Below, one piece after another: positions 11,295 through 20,012 of a stretch of DNA of 46,769 nt; position 1 is the first letter of the stretch, and every line of letters begins with the position of its first letter. A program made the translations under genes and the position numbers. The notes under the pieces were generated by a model. That model saw only the letters and a program-made list of their open reading frames with translations. It was not told where the DNA came from and searched no databases. The stretch comes from Candidatus Saccharimonadota bacterium (GTDB taxonomy: Bacteria > Patescibacteriota > Saccharimonadia > Saccharimonadales > 2-12-FULL-41-12). Location: NCBI GenBank assembly GCA_022842995.1, contig JALHOM010000010.1, positions 1 to 46,769 on the forward strand, given 5' to 3'.

Positions 11295-12212
11295 TTAGCT
11301 CGCAATAGATGGTTCAGGGATTTTGAACCATACACCTTCGGCTGGATGCAGTTTTGGTGTCAGTAGTCTGAACTCTAGATTATGATTTTTGGCCTGGGCA
11401 TCGTGGGCGTGCTTTAGAAACTCGCTGAGATATTCGACGGCAAAGACAAGGTTTGAATTATGAACTTCGGTGAGGAGCCGTGGTTGATAGCCTTGTCGAC
11501 CAGCTGCGACAACAGCATGAAGGACCTCACGCGGTAAGGTTTTGCCACCGTAACCACGTTGATCAGGGCGTACGGTAGTGCCTTCAGAAACTGAAGGGTT
11601 AGATGCTAGCCAGCCTTCACGAACAACGTTCCAGTCGGCTCCAACAGTCTGTGAAATCTCGTACATTTCGTTGACGAAGGTAACTTTGAGTGCCAGGAAA
11701 GTTAGTATCGTAGAAGCGATGACCTCTGCTTCAACAGATGAACACTGGATATATTTGGTCTCGTGTCCATACATTCGCTGAAGCAACGTCACCCATGGTC
11801 TGCTCATTTCTTTATTTCCGCCGATGACGAGGAAATCCGGGTCATTCATGTCATCTTCGTTGGTAATGGTTTTGGGGATATAGGGGCAATACACAAGTTT
11901 TTTGTTGGTCAGGATCTCTAGTTCTGCGATTGCACCGGGGTCGAGTAAGGTGCGTATCAAGATGAGGTCTTGCGGGATTGAGTCGATTGTTTGTTTTAGT
12001 TTGCTGATGTTACGGGAACCGTCTTCGTTGATGGTAGTAGGCAGACAGATCACGGCGGCGTCGGCAGTTACGTGCTTGCCGTTTTTGATGGTTTTTTGGT
12101 ATTTTGGGTCGGATATTTGGATTCTGACTTGGTCGTTGGCGTGCTTATAGAATTCTCTTCCGACGACGCCAAATCCGTAAATGACGACTGAGTTTATGGT
12201 TGTTATATTCAT
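11295..12212 (-). CDS. UDP-glucose/GDP-mannose dehydrogenase family protein, short form lacking the catalytic Cys
   Basis: N-terminal GFGVVG Rossmann motif; FLALKVTFVNE central motif; GYGGKTLPREV where the family has GFGGxCxPKD; AAAGGAG SD. Confidence 0.8.
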   Translation of the reverse strand: MNITTINSVVIYGFGVVGREFYKHANDQVRIQISDPKYQKTIKNGKHVTADAAVICLPTTINEDGSRNISKLKQTIDSIPQDLILIRTLLDPGAIAELEILTNKKLVYCPYIPKTITNEDDMNDPDFLVIGGNKEMSRPWVTLLQRMYGHETKYIQCSSVEAEVIASTILTFLALKVTFVNEMYEISQTVGADWNVVREGWLASNPSVSEGTTVRPDQRGYGGKTLPREVLHAVVAAGRQGYQPRLLTEVHNSNLVFAVEYLSEFLKHAHDAQAKNHNLEFRLLTPKLHPAEGVWFKIPEPSIAS

Positions 12213-12227
12213 CTGTTTTCTCCTTTT

Positions 12228-13508
12228 TTAAATTCCGCGGGTCACCCAGCGTTTGTTTTTAACTGTTACGAGTGCGTATAAGTTGACCCAATACAGGATT
12301 AACTCAAAGAAAAATGCGTAGACAAAGAGTCCGAGCGTCTTTTTGGGTGCGCGCATCAGGACCAAGATGTAGCGAAGTAGCATGGCGATTATCCAGATTG
12401 GCGCAATGATGAGCAGCACATACAATGGGTTGAAGATCAGTAGTAAAAAGATGTAGAGCCGGAAACCGAGGGTTATGTACGGCGCGGTTAGGTCCCAAAA
12501 CGCTATTTGAAAGAACAGTTTCTTTTGGTTTTTCCAGGCGTAACTAAGGGTGTAGAGTGATTCTCGGACGTAGCCCCGCTTCCAGCGTAATTGCTGCCGA
12601 CAGAAACCTTTGATAGTGTCTGGGGTTTCGGTATAACAGATCGCTTCTTCGACGTAGAGTACTTTGTGGCCTCGCTGCAGGATTAGGTTTGTTAAGTGAC
12701 GGTCTTCGGAATGGGTGGCTTTTTCGCCTAGGAATGTTTGTGAGTTGAATTCGTCGATTATCTCTTTGATGAGCGGCGTTTGGTAGGCCGACAGGCAACC
12801 ACTGCAACAGACAACATTGCCGACGGAACTCTGGGCGTTTTTGTAGATGTTCAGCCCCATCCAGTAATACGTACCGGCCATCCTGGTGAGGAGGTTTTTC
12901 TTTTCGTTGAGGAGGAGGACATTTCCGGTGGTAGCGCCGACAGAAGCGTCTTTTAGCGGTGCGGCTATTCTGATCAGAGCATTTCTGTCTAAGATAGTGT
13001 CGCTATCGATGGTTACAACGCAGAAGCTCTCAGGGCTAACCAGGTTACTGACGGCGAAATGGAGGGCTTCCCTCTTGCCTTGGTTATGGGAAAAACGATG
13101 GACGGTGATGTTGTGTCTGTTGGCAATTATTTTCATGAGCCAGGCAGAGTCGCTGAGACTGCCGTCATCGACGATGATGATCTCTTTTCGGCCATGAGCG
13201 TTCTCGACTGAATCGATGGTTTTTGCCAAAAGATCGAGGCGTTCGTTATAGCTCGGGATGATGACGCTAATTAACTCTTTTTCAAGCGAGTCAGAGCGTT
13301 CTTTTTTAAGGTCATTAAAGACGATGAGTGACATGATGTACCAGCTATTCAGCGCTAACAGGCCCAGATAAGCGATGGTGAAAAATTCCCAGTACGGCGC
13401 AAATGTTGGCGAGATCAAGTATAGACCAAAAAGGGCGACCGACAGGATAGGTATAAACAGCAGCGAGCGGTACAGTCTTTTTTGGGATTTAAGCGACCAG
13501 CGGTTCAT
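12228..13508 (-). CDS. Glycosyltransferase family 2, processive membrane type (hyaluronan synthase/NodC-like)
   Basis: SVIIPSYNE, TIDSDTILD, SEDRHLTN and QQLRWKRG (QxxRW) motifs; N- and C-terminal TM segments. Confidence 0.88.
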   Translation of the reverse strand: MNRWSLKSQKRLYRSLLFIPILSVALFGLYLISPTFAPYWEFFTIAYLGLLALNSWYIMSLIVFNDLKKERSDSLEKELISVIIPSYNERLDLLAKTIDSVENAHGRKEIIIVDDGSLSDSAWLMKIIANRHNITVHRFSHNQGKREALHFAVSNLVSPESFCVVTIDSDTILDRNALIRIAAPLKDASVGATTGNVLLLNEKKNLLTRMAGTYYWMGLNIYKNAQSSVGNVVCCSGCLSAYQTPLIKEIIDEFNSQTFLGEKATHSEDRHLTNLILQRGHKVLYVEEAICYTETPDTIKGFCRQQLRWKRGYVRESLYTLSYAWKNQKKLFFQIAFWDLTAPYITLGFRLYIFLLLIFNPLYVLLIIAPIWIIAMLLRYILVLMRAPKKTLGLFVYAFFFELILYWVNLYALVTVKNKRWVTRGI

Positions 13509-14022
13509 TGTGCCCTACCCCCGGCAATTGGTAATAACTTACCGTTGGCGTCACTTGGAAAAAGAAGAACTTGCCATCTTGGACGTTCTTGCACCTTGTA
13601 GCATCGGACGAAAGGTCCGGTCCGAGAGCACTCGAAAGGAGTGAGCTGTCGACATTGTCCGGGATCACTACGTAGCGGACGTATTTTCCATTAACCATTA
13701 CTTTATCGACTTTGGCACCGTTTATATTTGAAATTAATGAAAACCGGTCGGTTTCGATCGCACAGAGCACTCGATTGGTTGAGTTGGCTAGTCTCTCTGC
13801 AATTGTTGCCTCGTTTTCTTTGAGATTGTCCGAGGATGTCAGGATGAAATCACTAGCTCCTGCAAAGTCGGAACTAGCTGCCGCATCCCTGACGACGGAA
13901 GCATCACTTTTTTTGAAAAGGCCAAAGCTTAGGCCGGTGAATAGCCCGAGGGCTAAGATGGCAATAGTCAGCGAGATTATGACCATTGGTTTATTTAGTT
14001 TTGTTCTTTTTTCTTCGTACAT
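13489..14022 (-). CDS. Hypothetical membrane-anchored protein, first gene of the GT2 operon
   Basis: AAAAGGAG SD 7 nt before the ATG at 14022 (MYEEKRTKLNKPM..), a better start than the 14085 extension; TM helix; overlaps the GT2 gene by 20 nt. Confidence 0.75.
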   Translation of the reverse strand: MYEEKRTKLNKPMVIISLTIAILALGLFTGLSFGLFKKSDASVVRDAAASSDFAGASDFILTSSDNLKENEATIAERLANSTNRVLCAIETDRFSLISNINGAKVDKVMVNGKYVRYVVIPDNVDSSLLSSALGPDLSSDATRCKNVQDGKFFFFQVTPTVSYYQLPGVGHNEPLVA

Positions 14023-14040
14023 TTGTTTCTCCTTTTTATT

Positions 14041-14082
14041 AAAAAAACGGCGGTCGCTACTTGTTAGTCGTAGCGACCGCCG
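14041..14082 (-). terminator. Intrinsic terminator inside the leader of the GT2 operon
   Basis: Perfect 13-bp stem CGGCGGTCGCTAC/GTAGCGACCGCCG, 9-nt loop, followed on the minus strand by T7; 3-4 nt before the SD of the 14022 gene. Confidence 0.85.
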
Positions 14083-14331
14083 CAAAAAGTACTGTCAGGT
14101 CGAACAAGGCCTATCCCGACGACGTCATCTAAAAAAAGAGGACATCGCTACGAATAGCATTGATCAATTAACGTGACATTTCTTTACCGTGGTGGGTTCG
14201 CTACTAGCTCGGCGACAGTACAAGCGACCAACATTGCATACTGTGCTTCAACGCTCTGGATTATTCCTTGGACGGCGTGGTCCAAAAAATGAAATGTTAC
14301 CATCGATTAAGACGTTCTAGGCCTTATTCGG
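14048..14331 (-). ncRNA. Candidate structured leader RNA (attenuator or riboswitch-like) ending in an intrinsic terminator
   Basis: Promoter-like TTGCAT (14360-14365) - 16 nt - TACTAT (14338-14343); 13-bp closing helix 14318-14330 with 14101-14113; internal helices 14291-14297/14176-14182, 14268-14273/14280-14285, 14215-14220/14239-14244; terminator hairpin at 14048-14082. Confidence 0.6.
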
Positions 14332-14463
14332 AATACCATAGTAACATAAAGTTGACATTATGCAAATACTTTTTGAAAATACCTCATAATAATTTCATTT
14401 CTCTTATGATTGCGTGTTTTTATGTCGGTGTTTGGTGCGCGTAATGGTGCTAGAATAACCACT

Positions 14464-15297
14464 ATGGCTAGCTCAAGTAAACAATTCTCTCAGCAGTCGC
14501 CCCTCGACAGATTGGATCTTTTGGACTCTTTCGTGTTAAGTGGTGTGCTGACGGTTTTGGTGGTGCGCGGCGGGCTGTATCTGACAGGATTTCCAGCTAT
14601 TGGCGGTGACAGTTTGCATATTGCTCATGTTCTGTGGGGCGGCTTGTTTTTGGTAGTTGCCTTTTTGATTTTACTCCTTGGCCGTAAGCCGAATAAACTC
14701 TTGACTGCCGTCTTGGGCGGTATTGGATTTGGTTTATTTATCGATGAAATTGGTAAATTCATCACCAAAGACAATGATTATTTTTACCGGCCGGCTTTCG
14801 TGCTGATGTATCTGAGCTTCTTGGCTATTTGGTTTTTGTCGCGACTCGTTTTGGTAAGGATGTCGGATCAAAAATTTCTCTCCCCTGCCGAATGGCCAAA
14901 AAGCGAGCTCATGGTTCGCGCAATCGTTTACTGGGCACGACTACAGATCATCAGTGGGGTTTTACTGCTTTTGGTTGGCATTGTTACTGACTTTAGCCGG
15001 ATAAGTGATTTTTTGGGTATCTCTGGTATAGGGGTTATCGCCGGGCTTGGCTATGTATTGATGCTTGCAAAAGGCGTCAGGCAATATCGTTTAGGTGACG
15101 TAATTCCCGCGGCCCATACCATCAGAGGTGCCTCTATTGTGAGTATTTTACTGCTGTTCCCTTTTATTTTTATCGAGTATCCGATCATCGGAATAGTTGG
15201 CGTTATCATCACCGTGCCGGTCATCGTCGGCTTATCTCAAGTGACGCTCAAAGAATTGTTATGGAATCTTGTGTACGCCCACCGTTCTCGGTCATAG
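14464..15297 (+). CDS. Hypothetical polytopic membrane protein
   Basis: Multiple hydrophobic helices; ATG at 14464 lies 7 nt after a TGCTAGAAT element (probable leaderless start), preferred over 14410. Confidence 0.75.
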   Translation: MASSSKQFSQQSPLDRLDLLDSFVLSGVLTVLVVRGGLYLTGFPAIGGDSLHIAHVLWGGLFLVVAFLILLLGRKPNKLLTAVLGGIGFGLFIDEIGKFITKDNDYFYRPAFVLMYLSFLAIWFLSRLVLVRMSDQKFLSPAEWPKSELMVRAIVYWARLQIISGVLLLLVGIVTDFSRISDFLGISGIGVIAGLGYVLMLAKGVRQYRLGDVIPAAHTIRGASIVSILLLFPFIFIEYPIIGIVGVIITVPVIVGLSQVTLKELLWNLVYAHRSRS

Positions 15298-15369
15298 TTC
15301 TCGTCGTTATTGCCTATGCTTTGATCTGTAGTTGTAATGTATTACACTGGATAGTAAAGAGGTAGAAAA

Positions 15370-15786
15370 ATGTTAACCAAAATAATAGCCAAGCTCAAAA
15401 AAATGCCCTACGATCGACTGATTGTCCTTCAGATTGTCATATTGCTTCTTGTTGCCATCTTTGGGATGATGCTTCGCTCTGAACCCTTCGATGGTCCTCG
15501 TGGACTACATAGGCTACTGGGGATGTGTGCGGCAGTTATAACCCTGATCAATGGCGTGCGGTTTAGTCGTCAAAAGCGCTTTACTATCAACCAAAAAGCC
15601 TTCTTGTGGGTTCCGTTTACTCTCGTTGTGATGGCCTCTGTCTCGGCTAATTTGATGGGCGATATAGATGCTTATGAAATGCTTTTTAACATGATGCTGA
15701 TGGGCGGAATTCTGGCACTGATTACATCTGTTATTTCGGCAAAAGTTGTGGCGTCAGCCGGGTCTAAAGCAAAACCAGCTAAATAG
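15370..15786 (+). CDS. Hypothetical small membrane protein
   Basis: Several TM segments; AGAGG SD-like sequence upstream. Confidence 0.7.
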   Translation: MLTKIIAKLKKMPYDRLIVLQIVILLLVAIFGMMLRSEPFDGPRGLHRLLGMCAAVITLINGVRFSRQKRFTINQKAFLWVPFTLVVMASVSANLMGDIDAYEMLFNMMLMGGILALITSVISAKVVASAGSKAKPAK

Positions 15787-15854
15787 CTCGCTTTTGTAAA
15801 ATCTTGGTATACTAAACTAGTACATTATTTAGTTATAACGCCAAAGGGGAATGT

Positions 15855-16178
15855 ATGGGATATTTTAAGTTATCTGAATCAAATGGTAAGTGGCGCTTTA
15901 GTCTGCTGGCGGGTAATCACGAACCGATTTTGCAGAGTGAAGTTTATGAGTCTAAGTCGGCCGCCCAGAACGGTATCGAATCTGTTCGTAAAAACGCCGT
16001 CCGTGAAGGTGCTTTTGAAGTTAAAGAAGCCAAAAATGGTGATAGCTATTTTGTTTTGAAATCTACCAATGGTCAGATTGTCGGTCAAAGCGAAATGTAC
16101 TCGTCTGAATCTGGCTGCTCGGGTGGTATTGAGTCCGTTAAAAAGAATGCTCCTGACGCAGAAGTAAAAGAAGTATAA
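15855..16178 (+). CDS. YegP-family (DUF1508) protein, two tandem repeats
   Basis: Repeated GYFKLSESNGKWRFSLLAGNHEPILQSEVYESKSAAQNGIESVRKNA / SYFVLKSTNGQIVGQSEMYSSESGCSGGIESVKKNA; AAGGGG SD; upstream TATACT. Confidence 0.88.
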   Translation: MGYFKLSESNGKWRFSLLAGNHEPILQSEVYESKSAAQNGIESVRKNAVREGAFEVKEAKNGDSYFVLKSTNGQIVGQSEMYSSESGCSGGIESVKKNAPDAEVKEV

Positions 16179-16194
16179 GGCATAAACTCACGTC

Positions 16195-16228
16195 GTAAAA
16201 GTGGGCCACTTCGTTGGCCTACTTTTAT
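16195..16228 (+). terminator. Intrinsic terminator downstream of the YegP-like gene
   Basis: GTAAAAGTGGGCCA-cttcgt-TGGCCTACTTTTAT, 14-bp stem with two G-T wobbles. Confidence 0.75.
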
Positions 16229-16312
16229 TTGTCAGGGTTGGATATCGGTAGAAAATGCTGAATACGATATAGATATCCTCAATTATTACGCGTAGGAAAA
16301 GCCTCTGGCTCG

Positions 16313-16969
16313 TTATTTTTCGCAGGCTACCCCGTCGTTGTCGCGGTCAAGCCGGTCTTCGTATGATGGGTCAGAGCGCGCGATATTAAATACGCCGGCG
16401 TCAAAGGCGGCATCGCAATTTTCGAAGGTTCTACCATTGCTGGCAGCGCTTTCTGTCTTATCCTGGACTTTCTTTTTCGATTCACTCGGGGTAGCAACAG
16501 TATCGGAGTCGTCCTTGGCGTTAGCGGTTGGTTTTTCGCTGGATTTGCTAGTATCTTGGGCTTTCGTTTCGGTAGTCTTGGCGTTAGTGGACGAGGTAGC
16601 TTCTGGTTGAGTAACGAGTGGATCTTGGGTTGCAATAATACCGAAAGCCGATGCCCAGGCTACAATAACGGCGATCATGATCGGCATAGCTTTGCTTTTT
16701 TTGAAGCCCTCTGGATCTTTGAGGTACATAACGAGCGTGATGACGACCGGAATTATCGGTAGAACAATAAGCCACATGAGCAGCCCAATAATGATTCGCT
16801 TGGTTTTGGACCAGCTTTCATAGCGGTACTTAAACCATGGTAGCCGCGATAATAACCAGTTGGATATATTGAGCAAAAAGCCGCCTTCATGCGAAGATTT
16901 TTTTGTTGGAGCTGGGTTTTCTTGTTGTTTTGGTTCTGCGTTCGTCGGCTGTTTCTTGGTATTGGCCAT
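16313..16969 (-). CDS. Membrane protein with C-terminal Excalibur calcium-binding domain
   Basis: C-terminal FENCDAAFDAGVFNIARSDPSYEDRLDRDNDGVACEK; two TM helices in the N-terminal half. Confidence 0.85.
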   Translation of the reverse strand: MANTKKQPTNAEPKQQENPAPTKKSSHEGGFLLNISNWLLSRLPWFKYRYESWSKTKRIIIGLLMWLIVLPIIPVVITLVMYLKDPEGFKKSKAMPIMIAVIVAWASAFGIIATQDPLVTQPEATSSTNAKTTETKAQDTSKSSEKPTANAKDDSDTVATPSESKKKVQDKTESAASNGRTFENCDAAFDAGVFNIARSDPSYEDRLDRDNDGVACEK

Positions 16970-17117
16970 ATAATTCCCCTCCCCGGGAGTATTAGGCTGC
17001 TAATGTAGCTTATTGTAGCATTACTTCAGTTTAGACTGGTGGTTTTTCTCTTGTGATGGTTTGGCACCGTTCGAAAAATAGAATCCAAGACTGATTTTTC
17101 GGATATATCGAGTTCTC

Positions 17118-19070
17118 CTAGCGCTCGTCTCGCATGTCTTTTATTGGGTTGCGGCGGATATTCCCAAGAAGAGCAATAGCTGCAGCCAGTAAGCTAGCCA
17201 GTAGTATCAGGCCGCAAATGAGACTTATGTCTGTAAGGTTGAGCCCGAAAAGGTCGAACGTTTTGCTTAGGTCTTTTTGGTTGTAGGCCAATAAGGCATC
17301 AAGGGTCGCCTCTTTGCTATAGCGTGAATGCAGGATAGCCGTAAAGGCGGCGCCTATTAAAAAGCTGATGCCAGCGATAAGGACTGCAATCATGGCGGTG
17401 TATGTTAAATAAATTTGTGAAATATCGATACGCTTTGCGCCAATAGCTCTAAAGACTGCAGTTTCTCGGCGACTGTCGGCAATAATGCGCCCAATATTGC
17501 CCATCATCACAAAACTGGCAATGACACTTATGACAAGTGCGGTAATGAGTAATATTCTCGAGAATATTCTTTCAAATTCATCAATTGCCGCACTATTGCT
17601 ACCGAACGACGCAATGTAGAAACTTGATTGACCTGCTTTTTTGCAATTTTCGGCTGGATCGAAGCTGTTAATATTAACAGAATTTGAAAAATCTGGTATG
17701 CAGTTCTGTTCATCAACGAATTTTTTTAATTGCGCAGACGAGGAGAACTCTGTGTAAAGTGTTTTTGCGGCTCTAAAATCGCCACCAAGAGAGTTTTCTG
17801 GAAATATTTTTGCGGTAGTTTCGTTTGCTTTGACTGCTTTATCGGGCGAAAACCAGCCTGGTCCTAGGCTGGATTGTAGGACACTTGAAATAATTGTTGA
17901 TGCACTGAATGAAAAATTAGTTTCTACGTCATTGTTGATCCCGACGATACGGAGCTTAACTTTATTAGCGGTCGGCTCGGCTTTTCCGAATTTTCGATCA
18001 AATGTCTCCCATGCGGCGTCGGTTTTTTTCTCGTCTGCGGTTCGAGTGTCTTTAGTAACTACAATATCTTCACAGGCATTCTTTGGGTAATCGAATTGTA
18101 GTGCGGGTGCTCGATAGTCCTTCTTATCCTTATTTTGAAGCGCTTCATTTTTTTGAGATTTAACAAGTTCAAGGCGTTGATTGGATGAGTTGTTACGGAT
18201 ACAGATTTCAAAATTATAGCCAGCGGCGCGCGATCGAACTTCTTTCAGTCGCTCTAATTTTTGTTTTGAAGAGGCGTTATCGGGTAGTTTTTTTAGTCCT
18301 AAAATTTCTTCGGCCGCCGTGTATGGTGCGACTACTGGTATGCTGTTATCGGCCCCTGCTTCAAAGTTCTGGCCGTCAAGGAGGAAAGGCTTCAGCAGCT
18401 CGTCGGAAATACTTACCCAGCTTGTGTTGATCGATTGAACTCCGTTAAAATCCGGTACTCCTCCGGAGTCGCTTTGTCCGTTGGAATATTCGTAGTTCTC
18501 TTTGTTGTCGACGAGTACATTGAGGCTGCCGTTATTTTCTAGCTGATGCGGTACTGATCGGTAGGTGGCGATAGCGCCGTAGTTAGAGCTGATTGCCCGG
18601 AATTCATCGTTTAGTTTTTCGGCTTTTCCGGAATTTTTTTGGTTGAGTAGATTTATTACTTCGGGTTGGCTGGAGTCGGCGATTTTATCTGGCCCACCAC
18701 CCCCCGGACCTTGATTGACGAGAACTGTCTCTCGTGACGGGTCGAGCTCTAGTCCGAGTTTGGCGGCTTCGGCTTTTTTCTCGGCGTTGATTTTTTTCTG
18801 GAGAGCCTCGGCATTGGCAATGAACTCTTTATCGCTTAACGTCGTGTAATCTCCACCGAAATTCGCACTGATTGCTGATGTTATGTACCTGTCGCCGAAT
18901 CCAGATTTTGAAAATTCTTCTATACTGCTGACGACACCTCTTACCGCCAGTGAGCCACTGAATAAAATACTGAATAATAGGCTGGAAACGATTAAAGTGA
19001 CGGCGAGTCGAACTTTTCGAGTTCGTAATTTTGTAGAGGCTAGCTTTAGGGAGTCAGATATTCGTATCAT
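17118..19070 (-). CDS. ABC transporter permease, FtsX/MacB type with a large extracytoplasmic insert
   Basis: C-terminal MMGNIGRIIADSRRETAVFRAIGAKRIDISQIYL motif, 3 C-terminal TMs, 1 N-terminal TM, adjacent ATPase gene. Confidence 0.85.
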   Translation of the reverse strand: MIRISDSLKLASTKLRTRKVRLAVTLIVSSLLFSILFSGSLAVRGVVSSIEEFSKSGFGDRYITSAISANFGGDYTTLSDKEFIANAEALQKKINAEKKAEAAKLGLELDPSRETVLVNQGPGGGGPDKIADSSQPEVINLLNQKNSGKAEKLNDEFRAISSNYGAIATYRSVPHQLENNGSLNVLVDNKENYEYSNGQSDSGGVPDFNGVQSINTSWVSISDELLKPFLLDGQNFEAGADNSIPVVAPYTAAEEILGLKKLPDNASSKQKLERLKEVRSRAAGYNFEICIRNNSSNQRLELVKSQKNEALQNKDKKDYRAPALQFDYPKNACEDIVVTKDTRTADEKKTDAAWETFDRKFGKAEPTANKVKLRIVGINNDVETNFSFSASTIISSVLQSSLGPGWFSPDKAVKANETTAKIFPENSLGGDFRAAKTLYTEFSSSAQLKKFVDEQNCIPDFSNSVNINSFDPAENCKKAGQSSFYIASFGSNSAAIDEFERIFSRILLITALVISVIASFVMMGNIGRIIADSRRETAVFRAIGAKRIDISQIYLTYTAMIAVLIAGISFLIGAAFTAILHSRYSKEATLDALLAYNQKDLSKTFDLFGLNLTDISLICGLILLASLLAAAIALLGNIRRNPIKDMRDER

Positions 19071-19072
19071 TC

Positions 19073-19921
19073 TTAGGTACCTACAATTAACCCGTCTTGA
19101 ATTTTAATCTCTCGGTCAGCGCCACGAGCAATCTCGGGGTCGTGGGTAACGATAATAATGGTTGTGCCATAGCGCTGCCTGACAAGCTTGAAAAGCTCTA
19201 TAATTGCTTGACCATTCTCGCGGTCGAGGTTGCCGGTCGGTTCATCCGCCAGGAGTAACTTTGGCTTATTTAGGAGTGCTCGAGCAATCGCTGCTCGCTG
19301 CATTTGCCCGCCAGATAGTTCTTTCGGTAGATGCTTGAGTCGCTCGCCTAGTCCGACGGCGTCAGCTAGTTCTTGGGCATGCTTGGTGTTTTGGTCGGCG
19401 TTTGTTCTGGCGAACATCCCTGGAACGGTGATATTCACTTCAGTGTTCAGAAATGGCTGTAAATAAAAGAACTGAAAAACGAACCCGATGGTCTTATTCC
19501 TGAAAATAGATATCTTGCGATCGCTTAGTTTTGAGATATTTTGGCCATCTATCACGATGTTGCCGCTGGTTGGCTTGTCGAGGCCCCCGATCAGCTGCAA
19601 CAGCGTGCTTTTGCCACTACCGCTCGGCCCGGTGAGTGCGATAAACTCGCCCTGTCGTATTTGGAGGCTGACTGATCTCAGGGCTTCTATGTGTTGCTTG
19701 CCTAGTTCATATTTTTTTGTAACATTATCAACTTCAATGATAATGTCCCCGTAGTCTGGAATTGACTGGCGATCGGCGACATTTACCTTCGTTTGCGTTT
19801 TGTCCGAAACTTGTTGTGTTTGGTCTTTCAGCTCCCCTAGAAGGTGGCCGATTTGGTGATAATCGCCGTCAAATGATGCAATGAGGCGCTTTGCTAAGTC
19901 AATTTGTTCGTCTGTAGCCAT
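19073..19921 (-). CDS. ABC transporter ATP-binding protein (MacB/LolD-like)
   Basis: Walker [10 protein letters not shown], signature LSGGQMQR, Walker [13 protein letters not shown]; about 60-aa N-terminal extension. Confidence 0.95.
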   Translation of the reverse strand: MATDEQIDLAKRLIASFDGDYHQIGHLLGELKDQTQQVSDKTQTKVNVADRQSIPDYGDIIIEVDNVTKKYELGKQHIEALRSVSLQIRQGEFIALTGPSGSGKSTLLQLIGGLDKPTSGNIVIDGQNISKLSDRKISIFRNKTIGFVFQFFYLQPFLNTEVNITVPGMFARTNADQNTKHAQELADAVGLGERLKHLPKELSGGQMQRAAIARALLNKPKLLLADEPTGNLDRENGQAIIELFKLVRQRYGTTIIIVTHDPEIARGADREIKIQDGLIVGT

Positions 19922-20012
19922 AATCTTATGCTTAATTTTAGCATCTTATAGATTATCTGAAATACGAATTACGAGTAGTGATATTTATTAGCTAGAGTGT
20001 GGCTGTTGTGAT

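Noticed and set aside
11295-13508. Claim of a complete hyaluronan biosynthesis locus
   Set aside because: The UGDH-like partner lacks the catalytic Cys and probably the C-terminal domain, so UDP-GlcA supply is not supported; polymer identity is unknown.
14041-14331. Identification of the leader as RNase P, tmRNA, 6S or a named riboswitch
   Set aside because: I could not see the diagnostic conserved strings (e.g. GAGGAAAGUCC, the tmRNA tRNA-like end, a B12 box, lysine or c-di-GMP cores). Left unassigned pending cmscan.
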